A stretch of DNA of 64,000 bases from an uncultured Saprospiraceae bacterium (GCA_937926205.1 CALEYL010000041.1:1-64000), one strand, 5' to 3'; positions 54,599 through 63,319 are shown, numbered from the stretch's first letter. Notes: generated by a model from the letters alone, not told the origin. Program-made: numbers and translations.

Positions 54599-54958
54599 TC
54601 AGCAGAGAATGGAAATGGGCGGCCCCCGCGGATGCACGTCGCTTGTGACTGACTTAAGATAAACGCGGGAATAATTTATCCCTGTTGTAACATCCTGTAA
54701 ATCAGCAACTGGTACGGAAGGTGAGTCGGCGTTGTTGACAAATTGGGCGTAAACGATTCCGCAAAAAGAGCAGTTTTCAGGCGTATAATGTTCGGGATCG
54801 TGGAGGTGAACGCCGGACACGTTACAATGGTGAATGTGATTGTCGTGGTGTAAATGGGCAACGAGGTAGTGTACATCCTTTGCCAGCAAGGGCAAAAGAA
54901 ACACAGCCAGCATAAATAAGCTGCTTTTCCTGAAGGGATATGCAGATCGTTTTTTCAC
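54599..54958 (-). CDS. Small His-rich protein upstream of the TonB receptor
   Basis: 119 residues from a GTG at 54958; a TTG one codon earlier is the only alternative, and no ATG precedes the hydrophobic segment. The N-terminal signal/anchor (SSLFMLAVFLLPLLAKD) is followed by a dense metal-ligand segment (HLHHDNHIHHCNVSGVHLHD, then CSFCG). The C-terminus ends RGPPISILC, a proline end typical of small Bacteroidota metal-related proteins encoded before TonB receptors. It probably binds zinc or copper in the periplasm. It is 208 bp upstream of the receptor gene on the same strand and divergent from the regulator. Confidence 0.7.
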   Translation of the reverse strand: MKKRSAYPFRKSSLFMLAVFLLPLLAKDVHYLVAHLHHDNHIHHCNVSGVHLHDPEHYTPENCSFCGIVYAQFVNNADSPSVPVADLQDVTTGINYSRVYLKSVTSDVHPRGPPISILC

Positions 54959-55011
54959 CAAATCAAGATAAACCGAAAATTAAAAAGGATTATAGGGGTA
55001 AAACATGTTTT

Positions 55012-55028
55012 ATGCAACATTGTTTCAT
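55012..55028. promoter_or_regulatory. Fur/Zur-type operator, copy 1
   Basis: ATGCAACATTGTTTCAT, a 17-bp palindrome with one mismatched pair, in the divergent region between the His-rich protein and the Fur-family regulator genes. Its core TGCAACATTGTTTCA differs from the palindrome at 56004-56018 by only two bases. It overlaps the candidate -33 (ATTG, 55019-55022) of the regulator gene. Confidence 0.75.
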
Positions 55029-55033
55029 CTTGT

Positions 55034-55056
55034 AAAAGTAATTACTTTTGCAAAAG
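55034..55056. promoter_or_regulatory. Overlapping palindromes at the regulator promoter
   Basis: AAAAGTAATTACTTTT (55034-55049) is a perfect 16-bp palindrome, overlapping CTTTTGCAAAAG (55045-55056), another perfect 12-bp one. Both cover the -7 element of the regulator gene, so a second operator or autoregulatory site is possible. Confidence 0.55.
55043..55050 (+). promoter_or_regulatory. Bacteroidota -7 element TACTTTTG
   Basis: Exact TAnnTTTG; a -33-like ATTG lies 20 nt upstream (55019-55022). It overlaps the TTG at 55048 and so fixes the regulator start at ATG 55072. Confidence 0.7.
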
Positions 55057-55071
55057 CAAAACAAATTTTTG

Positions 55072-55485
55072 ATGACAACTTCCGCATTAAACATTCTGGC
55101 GCAACACAGTCTCCGAAAAACTGCGGTTAGAATGCAGGTACTGGATATTTTCCTTCAGTCCAGGGAAGCCCTGTCTCACAACGACATTGAATCCCATATT
55201 ACTCAGGTTGATCGCATAACGCTTTACCGGACTTTGAAGACCTTCGAAGAAAAGGGTCTCATTCACAAAGCCATTGACGGCGGCGAAAAACTGAAATATG
55301 CCCTGTGTTCGGGTCATTGCTCAGAACATGCACACGAGGATCACCATGCGCATTTCCATTGCGACCAGTGCGGGAAAACATTTTGCATTGAAACCCTGCA
55401 TATCCCCTCAGTACAGGCGCCTGAGGGTTTTCAGCTGTCAGGCGCCTATCTGGTTCTGAAAGGCACCTGCGTTTCCTGTAGTTGA
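55072..55485 (+). CDS. Fur-family metal regulator, probably Zur
   Basis: 137 residues from the ATG at 55072. The winged-helix N-terminus (LRKTAVRMQVLDIFLQSREALSHNDIE ... DRITLYRTLKTFEEKGLIHK) precedes the metal-binding half with EHAHEDHHAHFHCDQCGKTFC and a final GTCVSCS Cys pair for structural zinc. Neighbouring zinc-type receptor genes point to Zur rather than Fur. It would repress in the presence of metal by binding the TGCAACAwTGTTkCA palindromes at 55012 and 56004. It probably regulates itself, the divergent operon and the MerC-like gene. Confidence 0.85.
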   Translation: MTTSALNILAQHSLRKTAVRMQVLDIFLQSREALSHNDIESHITQVDRITLYRTLKTFEEKGLIHKAIDGGEKLKYALCSGHCSEHAHEDHHAHFHCDQCGKTFCIETLHIPSVQAPEGFQLSGAYLVLKGTCVSCS

Positions 55486-55535
55486 AGAACCGACCGGTAT
55501 CGAACCTGTTGATCTTCCTCAAAATCCCGCATATC

Positions 55536-55952
55536 ATGAAATATCTTATTTTATCATTCATTGTATTTTTGGTTTTTGCCTGTAAATCCAGGTCCGAAAG
55601 TGTAAACCGCGAGGCAGCATCCAAAATCCATCTAGAATCGGAATCCATCGAAGCAAGTCTGGCCGGAACCATAGATTCACTGATCCAGATCAGGAATCAA
55701 CTTGCCATTCAGGGCAGGGGGCTGACGCCGGAAGAAATTGCTTTCAACAATGAGGTCACAGATATAGAAGCAAGTATACTACGCTGGCGTGACAATTTTC
55801 CGGAAATTGCCCAGGTCTTGCGTGATTCTGCAGGCCACGTACCGGCGTCTGCATCGGACGCATCACCTAAGCGGATGCTGGATCTCCAGATGGAATTTCG
55901 CGACAGCATTCTGGCTATTCAAAAAAGGGTGACGGAGCTACTCCAAAAATAA
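55536..55952 (+). CDS. Hypothetical lipoprotein of the zinc locus
   Basis: 138 residues from the ATG at 55536 (MKYLILSFIVFLVFACKS); the frame extends upstream to a TTG overlapping the regulator stop. The lipobox is LVFAC. The rest is mainly helical and charged (SIEASLAGTIDSLIQIRNQL, ITLxx-type acidic stretches, MLDLQMEFRDSILAIQKRVTELLQK). No family recognised. It probably shares a transcript with the regulator, 50 bp downstream. Confidence 0.7.
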   Translation: MKYLILSFIVFLVFACKSRSESVNREAASKIHLESESIEASLAGTIDSLIQIRNQLAIQGRGLTPEEIAFNNEVTDIEASILRWRDNFPEIAQVLRDSAGHVPASASDASPKRMLDLQMEFRDSILAIQKRVTELLQK

Positions 55953-55997
55953 TTCATATTTTTTTTCGCAGGTGTTTGAGAAGCCAATTGAAATCTC

Positions 55998-56005
55998 TAC
56001 ATTTG
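55998..56005 (+). promoter_or_regulatory. Bacteroidota -7 element TACATTTG
   Basis: Exact TAnnTTTG ending 16 nt before the ATG at 56022. Its last bases overlap the operator-like palindrome at 56004-56018. Confidence 0.65.
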
Positions 56006-56018
56006 CAACAATGTTGCA
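56004..56018. promoter_or_regulatory. Fur/Zur-type operator, copy 2
   Basis: TGCAACAATGTTGCA, a perfect 15-bp palindrome (odd centre), lying between the -7 box and the start codon of the MerC-like gene. Bound protein would block transcription start. It shares its pattern with the site at 55012-55028. Confidence 0.8.
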
Positions 56019-56021
56019 TCT

Positions 56022-56492
56022 ATGAAATCAAAATTTATAAGCATCAACGCCGATTTTGCAGGCTTTATGGCTTCTATGCTTTGCGCAATTCACTGTGCGG
56101 CGCTGCCTTTTGTGTTGACGCTGGGCACTTTAAGTAATTTAGCCTGGCTGGAGCACGGGCTGATTGAGGTTGTTTTCATCACTTTGAGCATCATCATTGC
56201 TTCCTGGTCTTTGCTGAGGAGTTACTTTCTGCACCACCGTTCTATGCAGGCGATTTTGCTTGTTGCAGTGGGGTTTGCAGTGATTATTGGCAGTCGGTTT
56301 GTAAATGGTGACGGAGAACACTGGCTGACAATGGCCGGCGGCCTCATCATTGCAGCTGCGCACACCCTGAACTGGCGGTTGTTGTCGCAATGCAAAGTCT
56401 GTCACAGTACTTCCTGCAGCCACACCGTTGAAGAAGAACAAATCGATCTTTCGAAAATACTTCAACCGGATTCTGAAAAAATCACCGCGTAG
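56022..56492 (+). CDS. MerC-domain membrane protein
   Basis: 156 residues with four membrane segments. The first holds the Cys pair of MerC-type transporters (FMASMLCAIHCAALPFVLTLG). The C-terminal cytosolic tail has more ligands (CKVCHSTSCSHT). MerC proteins carry metal ions across the inner membrane. In Bacteroidota they are often found by Fur/Zur regulators rather than mercury operons, and no merA or merR is near. It probably imports zinc under control of the adjacent regulator, through the palindrome in its promoter. Confidence 0.82.
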   Translation: MKSKFISINADFAGFMASMLCAIHCAALPFVLTLGTLSNLAWLEHGLIEVVFITLSIIIASWSLLRSYFLHHRSMQAILLVAVGFAVIIGSRFVNGDGEHWLTMAGGLIIAAAHTLNWRLLSQCKVCHSTSCSHTVEEEQIDLSKILQPDSEKITA

Positions 56493-56534
56493 ATGGGCTT
56501 GTAAAACTGCCGATTCTGCCTGATACGACCCACT

Positions 56535-57677
56535 ATGCGCATCACTTCAAAACTTCCCAATGTCGGCACCACCATTTTTACAGTGATGTCGGCGCTGGCT
56601 CAGGAGCACGGAGCCATCAATCTGGCTCAGGGGTTTCCGGATTTTCCGACGTCCGACAAATTAAACGACCTGGTTTACCATTACATGAGCAGCGGTTTCA
56701 ACCAGTACGCACCCATGCCGGGTTTGCCTGCTCTCCGCAACCGCATTGCGGAAAAAATTGGTTTGATGCACCACGCCGCAGTCGACCCCTTATCGGAAAT
56801 TACAATCACAGCCGGCGCAACGCAGGCGCTTTTTACCGCTATTGCCACATTTATCAGCCCGGGCGACGAGGTTATCCTGCTGGAGCCTGCTTACGATTCT
56901 TACCGGCCCTCGGTGGAGGTTTGCGGTGGAAAAGCAGTCATTTATGAATTGGAGTTCCCGGATTACCGCGTTAATTGGGAGGATTTGCAGCAATTGATTG
57001 GTCCGAAAACGCGGATGATCATCATCAACACCCCGCACAATCCGGCCGGCTCGCTGTTTACGGATGCCGATATGAAGGCGCTAGCAGAGCTCACTACAGG
57101 TACGGATATTCTGATCCTCAGCGATGAAGTTTATGAACACCTGGTTTTCGACGGACAGGAACACCATAGTGTGTTGCGCTATCCGGAACTTCGGGCACGC
57201 AGCCTGGCGGTCTACTCTTTTGGAAAAACTTTCCACAATACCGGCTGGAAAATCGGCTATTGTGTGGCGCCGCCTGCTTTAAGTGCTGAATTCCGGAAAG
57301 TTCACCAATTCAATGTCTTTTCCGTAAATACCCCGGTCCAGCATGCACTGGCTGATTTTCTGGCCGACCCCGCAGAATACCTGGAGTTGTCTTCTTTTTA
57401 CCAGCAAAAGCGCGATTTTTTCCGAAACGCCATGGCTTCAAGTCGCCTGCGCCCTTTGAATTGCAGCGGCTCCTATTTTCAGTTATTCGACTACAGTGCC
57501 ATCAGCAAGGAATCTGATGAAACATTTGCCCAACGCCTGACGACGGAATACGGGGTAGCCGCAATTCCGGTGTCCGTATTCTACAGCAGCAAAAAAGATG
57601 ACCGTGTAATCCGGCTTTGTTTTGCCAAAAAAGAGGAGACACTTGCGCAGGCGGGCGCTAAGTTGAGGGTGGTTTAG
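56535..57677 (+). CDS. PLP-dependent methionine/aromatic aminotransferase
   Basis: 380 residues, aminotransferase class I. N-terminal INLAQGFPDFPTSDKL and the cofactor Lys in YSFGKTFHNTGWKIGY (Schiff base) with NTPHNPAGSLF and DEVYEHLVFDG are clear. The closest pattern is the methionine aminotransferase (YbdL/MtnE-like) or kynurenine-oxoglutarate family. It transfers the amino group of methionine or an aromatic amino acid to a 2-oxo acid. It lies 42 bp after the MerC gene; cotranscription is possible but not functionally obvious. Confidence 0.92.
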   Translation: MRITSKLPNVGTTIFTVMSALAQEHGAINLAQGFPDFPTSDKLNDLVYHYMSSGFNQYAPMPGLPALRNRIAEKIGLMHHAAVDPLSEITITAGATQALFTAIATFISPGDEVILLEPAYDSYRPSVEVCGGKAVIYELEFPDYRVNWEDLQQLIGPKTRMIIINTPHNPAGSLFTDADMKALAELTTGTDILILSDEVYEHLVFDGQEHHSVLRYPELRARSLAVYSFGKTFHNTGWKIGYCVAPPALSAEFRKVHQFNVFSVNTPVQHALADFLADPAEYLELSSFYQQKRDFFRNAMASSRLRPLNCSGSYFQLFDYSAISKESDETFAQRLTTEYGVAAIPVSVFYSSKKDDRVIRLCFAKKEETLAQAGAKLRVV

Positions 57678-58008
57678 GGGGCGGGCAGGGCCGCCTCGCG
57701 CCAGCAGTGATGGTAAATTCCGGTAATGACAGTCGAAAATCTTTTATGAAGTAGTGGTCTCATGCCAAAATAGTGTCTTAAAACTGACTTTTTGAATTTC
57801 CTTCTGTTATTGCGATCATTTTTTTATTTGATCAAAGCATCTTTTTTAGCTTTGCTACGTTGAATCATAAGAGCAAGTAAAAATATTGCCTGTCTGGTAA
57901 TCAGTAGCGCCATTTTTTATTTTGTTGCAACAACAGCGATTAGAAGGGGCAGGGCCGTATGCTTAGAGCGGCAGTGACCGATTGATCAGGAAAGATTTCT
58001 GCAATACT
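57678..58008. other. Intergenic region with a candidate promoter
   Basis: A -7 box TAGCTTTG at 57847-57854 with TTTG at 57827-57830 (16-nt spacer) could serve the lysozyme-like gene, leaving a leader of ~150 nt. The left part has a gccgcctcgcgcc repeat fragment like those near 26000 and 29850. No gene is seen. Confidence 0.45.
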
Positions 58009-58716
58009 ATGGGACGCTTAATAAGCATCGGAATGCTGGTTTTGTGCATGTGGTCGTGCGAACAGGAAACGGTTCGCAGGGATGACTATGATGTGCAGGG
58101 CATTGATGTGTCCCATTATCAATCCCTCGTCAATTGGGATACTGTTGCAGCACAGGACATTGCTTTTGCATTTGTAAAAGCAACAGAAGGGCTGACCATC
58201 CGCGATTCCATGTTTTGCCAGAACTGGTCAGAAATGCAGCGCGTTGGCATCAAACGGGGCGCCTATCATTTTTACCACCCTTCTCTGTCGGCTGAAATGC
58301 AGGCGCGTAACTTCATGCAATCGGTTGAACTGGGCCTGGGCGATCTCCCTCCGGTACTGGATGTTGAGGTTGTGGAAGGTGTTTCCAAAGTTGCGCTTCT
58401 GGCATCTATGCGGCATTGGCTCTATCTGATTGAGATCAAGTACAATGTAAAGCCCATCATCTATACCAATCTGGTTTTTTACAACAAATATTTAGCGGGC
58501 CATTTTAAGGACTATCCGCTCTGGATTGCCCGATATGGACGCCGGCAGCCAACCCTTGCCTGTGGCCGGGAATGGTCGCTCTGGCAGTACGGCAGCGCCG
58601 GAAGACTCCGGGGTATAAAGGGAAATGTCGATTTTAATGTTTTCAAAGGAGATATGTTCCAGTTGGAGGAAATGTGCATCAATACGGGGGTTGTTGTAAG
58701 CGAGGCAGCGTATTAA
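58009..58716 (+). CDS. GH25 lysozyme-like lipoprotein
   Basis: 235 residues from the ATG at 58009; a TTG at 57982 would add nine residues. The lipoprotein signal is MLVLCMWSC. The GH25 core follows: GIDVSHYQSLVNWD (catalytic-face Asp), FAFVKATEG, RGAYHFYHP, PPVLDVEVVEG with the acidic pair on the catalytic strand, IIYTNLVFYNKYL, LWIARYG and SLWQYGSAGRLRGIKGNVDFNVF. It cleaves beta-1,4 bonds of peptidoglycan (muramidase). The lipid anchor places it in the envelope, for wall remodelling or attack on other cells. It is followed by a DUF4407 gene 97 bp on. Confidence 0.9.
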   Translation: MGRLISIGMLVLCMWSCEQETVRRDDYDVQGIDVSHYQSLVNWDTVAAQDIAFAFVKATEGLTIRDSMFCQNWSEMQRVGIKRGAYHFYHPSLSAEMQARNFMQSVELGLGDLPPVLDVEVVEGVSKVALLASMRHWLYLIEIKYNVKPIIYTNLVFYNKYLAGHFKDYPLWIARYGRRQPTLACGREWSLWQYGSAGRLRGIKGNVDFNVFKGDMFQLEEMCINTGVVVSEAAY

Positions 58717-58812
58717 TCCCCCGATATTCTCTCCCCGTCGAAAAACTTTCCACGCTACCAATATTTTCTGGTGATTTGGAGTTATTGCAACCTGATCCAA
58801 AATCACCTGACT

Positions 58813-59940
58813 ATGACAAAAGTGCAAAACTTTTTTCTGTTCTGCTCGGGGGTCGAGCAATCCATCCTGGAGAAATGTCCTTCAGACCGCAACAAGTATA
58901 TGGGCATTGGGGCAACCGTGTTTTTTACCGGGGTACTGGCTTTTTTTTCCTCAGGCTACGCTTTGTATACCGTGTTTGACTCTTACCTTGCCTCCATTGT
59001 TTTTGGGGCTGTTTGGGGGCTCATGATTTTCAATCTCGACCGCTATATCGTTCTGAGTATGAAGAGCAACGGTAAGTGGTGGCGCGACTGGCTGGTGGCC
59101 ATGCCGCGGCTTGCCCTGGCTATTTTGCTTGCCCTTGTTATTTCCAAGCCACTGGAAATGAAGATTTTTGAAAAAGAAATCCAGGCGGAACTGGTGATCA
59201 TGGAGCAGGAGGTTTTCAAAGCACAGGAGGATGGACTGAAAGCGCGCTACGAAGCACAGATTGCAGGAGAGCGTACACAGGTGGCAGCCCTGAAAGCAGA
59301 AATTGCCCTGAAAGCAGCAGCACGCGATACGCTTGTCAAACAAGCCGTGCAGGAGGCAGATGGTACCGGCGGATCGGGCCACAAAAATCTTGGCCCTATT
59401 TACAAGGCTAAAAAAGCAGAAGCCGATAAAGCACAATTAGAACTGGATCAGCTTATTGCGTTGAATCAACCCATCATCACTGAAAAAGAAAATTCTATAA
59501 AAGCACTGGAAACCACCATCCAGACTGAAATCGCCAACCTGAAACGCGGGGGTTACGATGGCCTGGCTTCCCGGATGGAAGCGCTTTCGAGGCTGGGCGC
59601 GAATAGTCTGGCAATATTATACGCCAGCCTGTTCATTACGCTGCTGTTCATCGCTATCGAAACAGCGCCAATTATGGTGAAACTCATTTCTTACCGAAGC
59701 CCTTATGATTACCTCCTTCACGAACACGAACAAGTGTTTGAAATGGCGACGCTTGAGTCTACAACCCTGCGTGCCAATACCGTGCATAACAAGCTGAAAT
59801 ACAATACAGATACGGGTCGCTATCTGGTTGCAGCCAGGATCTCTGCCGAAAAAGCCCTTATTGATCATAAACTGAAAGAGAAGCTCGAAGATTTGAAAAA
59901 CAAGCCCTATAACTGGACGTTGGGAAAAATGGGAGAATAA
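58813..59940 (+). CDS. DUF4407 membrane protein
   Basis: 375 residues from the ATG at 58813 (a GTG at 58771 opens the frame). The N-terminus LFCSGVEQSILEKCPSDRNKYMGIGATVFFTGVLAFFSSGYAL matches DUF4407. Membrane segments lie near 30-55, 65-85 and 95-115, then a long Ala/Glu/Lys coiled coil (~120-255), a further membrane segment near ~265-285 and a charged C-terminal region. Its function is unknown. It is widespread in Bacteroidota and actinomycetes; a cell-envelope or stress role is only a guess. Confidence 0.82.
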   Translation: MTKVQNFFLFCSGVEQSILEKCPSDRNKYMGIGATVFFTGVLAFFSSGYALYTVFDSYLASIVFGAVWGLMIFNLDRYIVLSMKSNGKWWRDWLVAMPRLALAILLALVISKPLEMKIFEKEIQAELVIMEQEVFKAQEDGLKARYEAQIAGERTQVAALKAEIALKAAARDTLVKQAVQEADGTGGSGHKNLGPIYKAKKAEADKAQLELDQLIALNQPIITEKENSIKALETTIQTEIANLKRGGYDGLASRMEALSRLGANSLAILYASLFITLLFIAIETAPIMVKLISYRSPYDYLLHEHEQVFEMATLESTTLRANTVHNKLKYNTDTGRYLVAARISAEKALIDHKLKEKLEDLKNKPYNWTLGKMGE

Positions 59941-59948
59941 GCCTCTTT

Positions 59949-59998
59949 GAACGGGTGCAGTAAAAGTCCAAACACTTTCTTACTTTTGCACCCGTTCA
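59949..59998. promoter_or_regulatory. Inverted repeat embracing the DUF2723 gene promoter
   Basis: GAACGGGTGCA (59949-59959) and TGCACCCGTTC (59988-59998) are a perfect 11-bp inverted pair, extended inward by AAAAGT/ACTTTT. The right arm overlaps the -7 box TACTTTTG (59981-59988). It may end the DUF4407 transcript, block the promoter as RNA or DNA hairpin, or be an operator. Confidence 0.6.
59981..59988 (+). promoter_or_regulatory. Bacteroidota -7 element TACTTTTG
   Basis: Exact TAnnTTTG, 27 nt before the ATG at 60016. No clear -33. Confidence 0.55.
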
Positions 59999-60015
59999 AC
60001 AACCCAACCGCTCAC

Positions 60016-63000
60016 ATGAATTTTACCAAACGCATACATTTACTGGCAGGATGGCTCGTTTTTGCCGTAGCCGCAATTGTTTTTTACCTTTCTGCCGAGC
60101 GCACCGGAAGTCTCTGGGATTGCGGCGAATTCATTCTTGGAGCCTATAAACTCCAGGTCGTCCACCCGCCGGGAGCACCTTTGTTTCTGATCATTGGCCG
60201 CCTGTTTACCTGGGTAGCCACACTTTTGTCGGATAATCCGGAGAATATTGCTTTTTCCGTCAACCTTATGTCAGGAATAAGCACGGCTTTCACAGCAGCG
60301 TTTGTAGCCTGGGTTACCATGATCCTTGGTAAAATGACTTTTGTGGGTCGCGAAGGGGATTTGGATATGCCGCAAACCATCGCAACAGCGGGTGCAGGCA
60401 TTGTTGCCGGTTTGGCTACGGCGTTCTGCTCTTCCATCTGGTTTTCAGCTGTAGAAGGTGAAGTTTATGCCATGTCTACGTTTTTTACGGCGGTGACTTT
60501 GTGGACCATGATCAAATGGTACAGCCTGCCCGATACGCCTCAGACGGATCGCTGGCTGATACTTACCGTCTATGTTGCCGGTTTGTCAATGGGGGTCCAC
60601 TTGTTGAGTTTGCTGACCTTTCCGGCACTGGCCATTTTCTACTACTACAAAAAATACGAAAAACATACCTTTTGGGGCATGGCTTTGGCTGCCGGTATTG
60701 GCGTCGTTATCATTGCCGTTGTTCAAAAACTCATCATTGTGGGCATTCCCGTGCTTTGGAGCTACATGGAATTGCTCATGGTAAATGGCTTTGGTTTGCC
60801 ATTCCATACAGGGCTGATTCCCACGCTGCTGATTACAGGCGGCCTGTTGTATCTGGGGTTGTACATGGCACATAAAAATCAAAATGCCCTGCTTCAAAAT
60901 GTGATGATGGGATTGGTGATGCTGGTCATCTCCTTTTCTACTATTGGCGTTGTACTCATCCGCGCCAATGCAGAGCCGCCGGTAAACATGAACGCGCCGA
61001 ATGACGCCATGCGTTTGATTCCTTACCTGAACCGCGAGCAATACGGCGAACGGGCACTTTTGTACGGGCCGCATTTTGATGCAAAACCAGAAGATACCGA
61101 AATCAGCGACCGCTATGGGCGTGTTGACGATCACTACGAAATTACCGATTATAAAATCAGCCTCATTTACGCCGATAAAGACAAGATGTTATTTCCGCGG
61201 ATGAGCGATAATACACAGGGTCGTCCGGATTTGTACCGCCGCTGGATGGATTTGCCACCCAATAGCCGCCGCAAGCCGGATATGGGCGACAACCTTAAGT
61301 TTATGTTCCAGTACCAGTTGGGCTGGATGTACTGGCGCTATTTCATGTGGAACTTCTCCGGCCGCCAAAATGGCGAACAGGGCTTCGAACCCTGGGACAA
61401 ATCGAGCGGCCACTGGATCAGCGGCATCAAGGCGCTGGATGCCATGCGCCTGGGCAATCAGGACAAGCTGCCTGATACCATGAAAAACAACAAGGCACGC
61501 AATACCTATTACATGTTGCCCTTCCTCTTTGGACTACTGGGCTTGTTTTTCCACTTCCAGCGAAGGCCGAGTGAAGCGATGGGTCTGATGGCGCTGTTTG
61601 TCATCACGGGGATAGGCATTGTCATTTATTCCAACCAACCGCCCAATGAGCCCCGGGAACGAGACTACGTTCTGGTGGGGTCGTTCTTTACTTATTGTAT
61701 CTGGATTGGCCTTGCCGTGATCGCCTTGTATCAATGGCTAAAAGAGCTAAAAGTACCTTCCGGAGCGGCAACAGCACTGCTGTCTACGGCGCTGGTTTTT
61801 TCAGCCCCATACCTGATGCTGACCCAAAATTTTGACGACCACAGCCGCAGCGAGCACAAAGCTTCCCGCGATTATGCGAAGAACTTCCTCGAATCCTGCG
61901 CCGAAAACGCCATCATTTTTACCTATGGCGACAACGATACTTATCCGTTGTGGTATGCTCAGGAAGTAGAAAATATCCGGACGGATGTTCGCGTGGTCAA
62001 CCTCAGTCTGATTGCCGTCGATTGGTACATCGACCTCTTACGCCGCAAGGTCAACAAGTCGGAGCCCATCAAAATGACCATACCATCTGATGCCTATCGC
62101 GGTAAGCAACGCAATCAGGTGTTTTACTATGGCAACGGTTCCAGGGAGATGTCTTTGCAGGAGTTGCTGAGCTTTATTGGATCTGACGCCAGCAAAGTGA
62201 AATTACAGGGCCGTGATTATGAGACTTTCCCCAGCAAAAATGTTTACCTGCCGGTGAACAGGGAAGCAGCGCTGCAAAGCGGCGCCATTAGTGCGAATGA
62301 CACGGCAATAGTTGACCGTATTCCGTTGAATGTCAATAAAGATCAATTGCTGAAAGACGATCTGGCGGTGCTTGACATCATTGGTTCCAATTTGTGGGAA
62401 CGTCCGATTTATTTTGCCGTAACCTGCCGGCCTGAAAAACTTTTCGGTCTTGACGATTACATGCAACTGGAAGGGCTGGGCATCCGCATTGTTCCGGTAA
62501 AAACGGCCAGCGATCCAACCTACGGCATGATCGGAAAAGGTCGTGTGAATACCGAAGCGATGTATAAAAACATCATGGAGAAATTCCAGTGGGGCAATTT
62601 TGACAAAAAAGATTTGTTTGTCGACCGCAGCTACGCACCAAGTGTTCAGAGCATACAATTGGCCATACGCCGCGCCGCTTTTGCGCTTTTGCGCGAAAAC
62701 AAAAAGGACAAAGCTTTAAATTTGATTGACAAGTATTTTGAGTCGTTCCCGCACATGAATTTCCCTTACGACTACCGCACGATGTACATGCTTTCTGTCT
62801 ACTTCCAGGCAGGCGCTTATGACAAAGCGAAGCCGCATCTTGAAATATTGGCGAAACAGACGCAGCAATACCTGGCATATTATGCTTCTGTCCCCGGCTC
62901 CATTCTCGATACGAGCTATCGCAACGAGTTTGATGCGACTTATCAGACCATGCAGAACATCATGTCGGAAGCGCGTCGGGCAAATGACGAACCTTTTGTA

Positions 63001-63075
63001 GAGGACCTGGAAAAGATGTTCAGTGCATACATCACGACCCCGGCTGTGCCGGAAATGGATACTTTGCTGGATTAA
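60016..63075 (+). CDS. DUF2723 protein O-mannosyltransferase-like membrane protein
   Basis: 1019 residues from the ATG at 60016; the frame opens earlier at a TTG inside the promoter. The N-terminal ~330 residues hold many membrane spans with the DUF2723 signature: YLSAERTGSLWDCGEFI and VVHPPGAPLFLIIGRLF, the GT-C type acidic loop. After a soluble loop (YGERALLYGPHFDAKPEDTE, YGDNDTYPLWYAQEVENIRTDVRVVNLSL) come more spans and a C-terminal soluble domain with helical repeats. DUF2723 is shared with human TMEM260, an O-mannosyltransferase. Bacteroidota homologues are common and may glycosylate exported proteins, a role not proven. Confidence 0.85.
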   Translation: MNFTKRIHLLAGWLVFAVAAIVFYLSAERTGSLWDCGEFILGAYKLQVVHPPGAPLFLIIGRLFTWVATLLSDNPENIAFSVNLMSGISTAFTAAFVAWVTMILGKMTFVGREGDLDMPQTIATAGAGIVAGLATAFCSSIWFSAVEGEVYAMSTFFTAVTLWTMIKWYSLPDTPQTDRWLILTVYVAGLSMGVHLLSLLTFPALAIFYYYKKYEKHTFWGMALAAGIGVVIIAVVQKLIIVGIPVLWSYMELLMVNGFGLPFHTGLIPTLLITGGLLYLGLYMAHKNQNALLQNVMMGLVMLVISFSTIGVVLIRANAEPPVNMNAPNDAMRLIPYLNREQYGERALLYGPHFDAKPEDTEISDRYGRVDDHYEITDYKISLIYADKDKMLFPRMSDNTQGRPDLYRRWMDLPPNSRRKPDMGDNLKFMFQYQLGWMYWRYFMWNFSGRQNGEQGFEPWDKSSGHWISGIKALDAMRLGNQDKLPDTMKNNKARNTYYMLPFLFGLLGLFFHFQRRPSEAMGLMALFVITGIGIVIYSNQPPNEPRERDYVLVGSFFTYCIWIGLAVIALYQWLKELKVPSGAATALLSTALVFSAPYLMLTQNFDDHSRSEHKASRDYAKNFLESCAENAIIFTYGDNDTYPLWYAQEVENIRTDVRVVNLSLIAVDWYIDLLRRKVNKSEPIKMTIPSDAYRGKQRNQVFYYGNGSREMSLQELLSFIGSDASKVKLQGRDYETFPSKNVYLPVNREAALQSGAISANDTAIVDRIPLNVNKDQLLKDDLAVLDIIGSNLWERPIYFAVTCRPEKLFGLDDYMQLEGLGIRIVPVKTASDPTYGMIGKGRVNTEAMYKNIMEKFQWGNFDKKDLFVDRSYAPSVQSIQLAIRRAAFALLRENKKDKALNLIDKYFESFPHMNFPYDYRTMYMLSVYFQAGAYDKAKPHLEILAKQTQQYLAYYASVPGSILDTSYRNEFDATYQTMQNIMSEARRANDEPFVEDLEKMFSAYITTPAVPEMDTLLD

Positions 63076-63319
63076 TGAGCCGTTACATGATTGACTGGCC
63101 ATAGTCTGTAATCAAAGAAGATGGGGCCTCAAAAGTGGGCAAGGGGCAAATTTGCAATAGATAATGAAACGGTTTTTCAATAGTAAACTGTTTTTCGGGA
63201 TAAATTTTGCCCTCCCGCTGAGCGGGACAAGTTTTGCCAATTTGCATATTGCTTTTTGAGGTAATTGCTTCTCTTATCCCCGGTACTAACTTTTACTAAG
63301 ATGGTTAAAACCAATAGCT

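Noticed and set aside
56022..56492. MerC as part of a mercury-resistance operon
   Set aside because: No merA, merR, merT or merP is near, while a Fur-family gene and a shared operator are.
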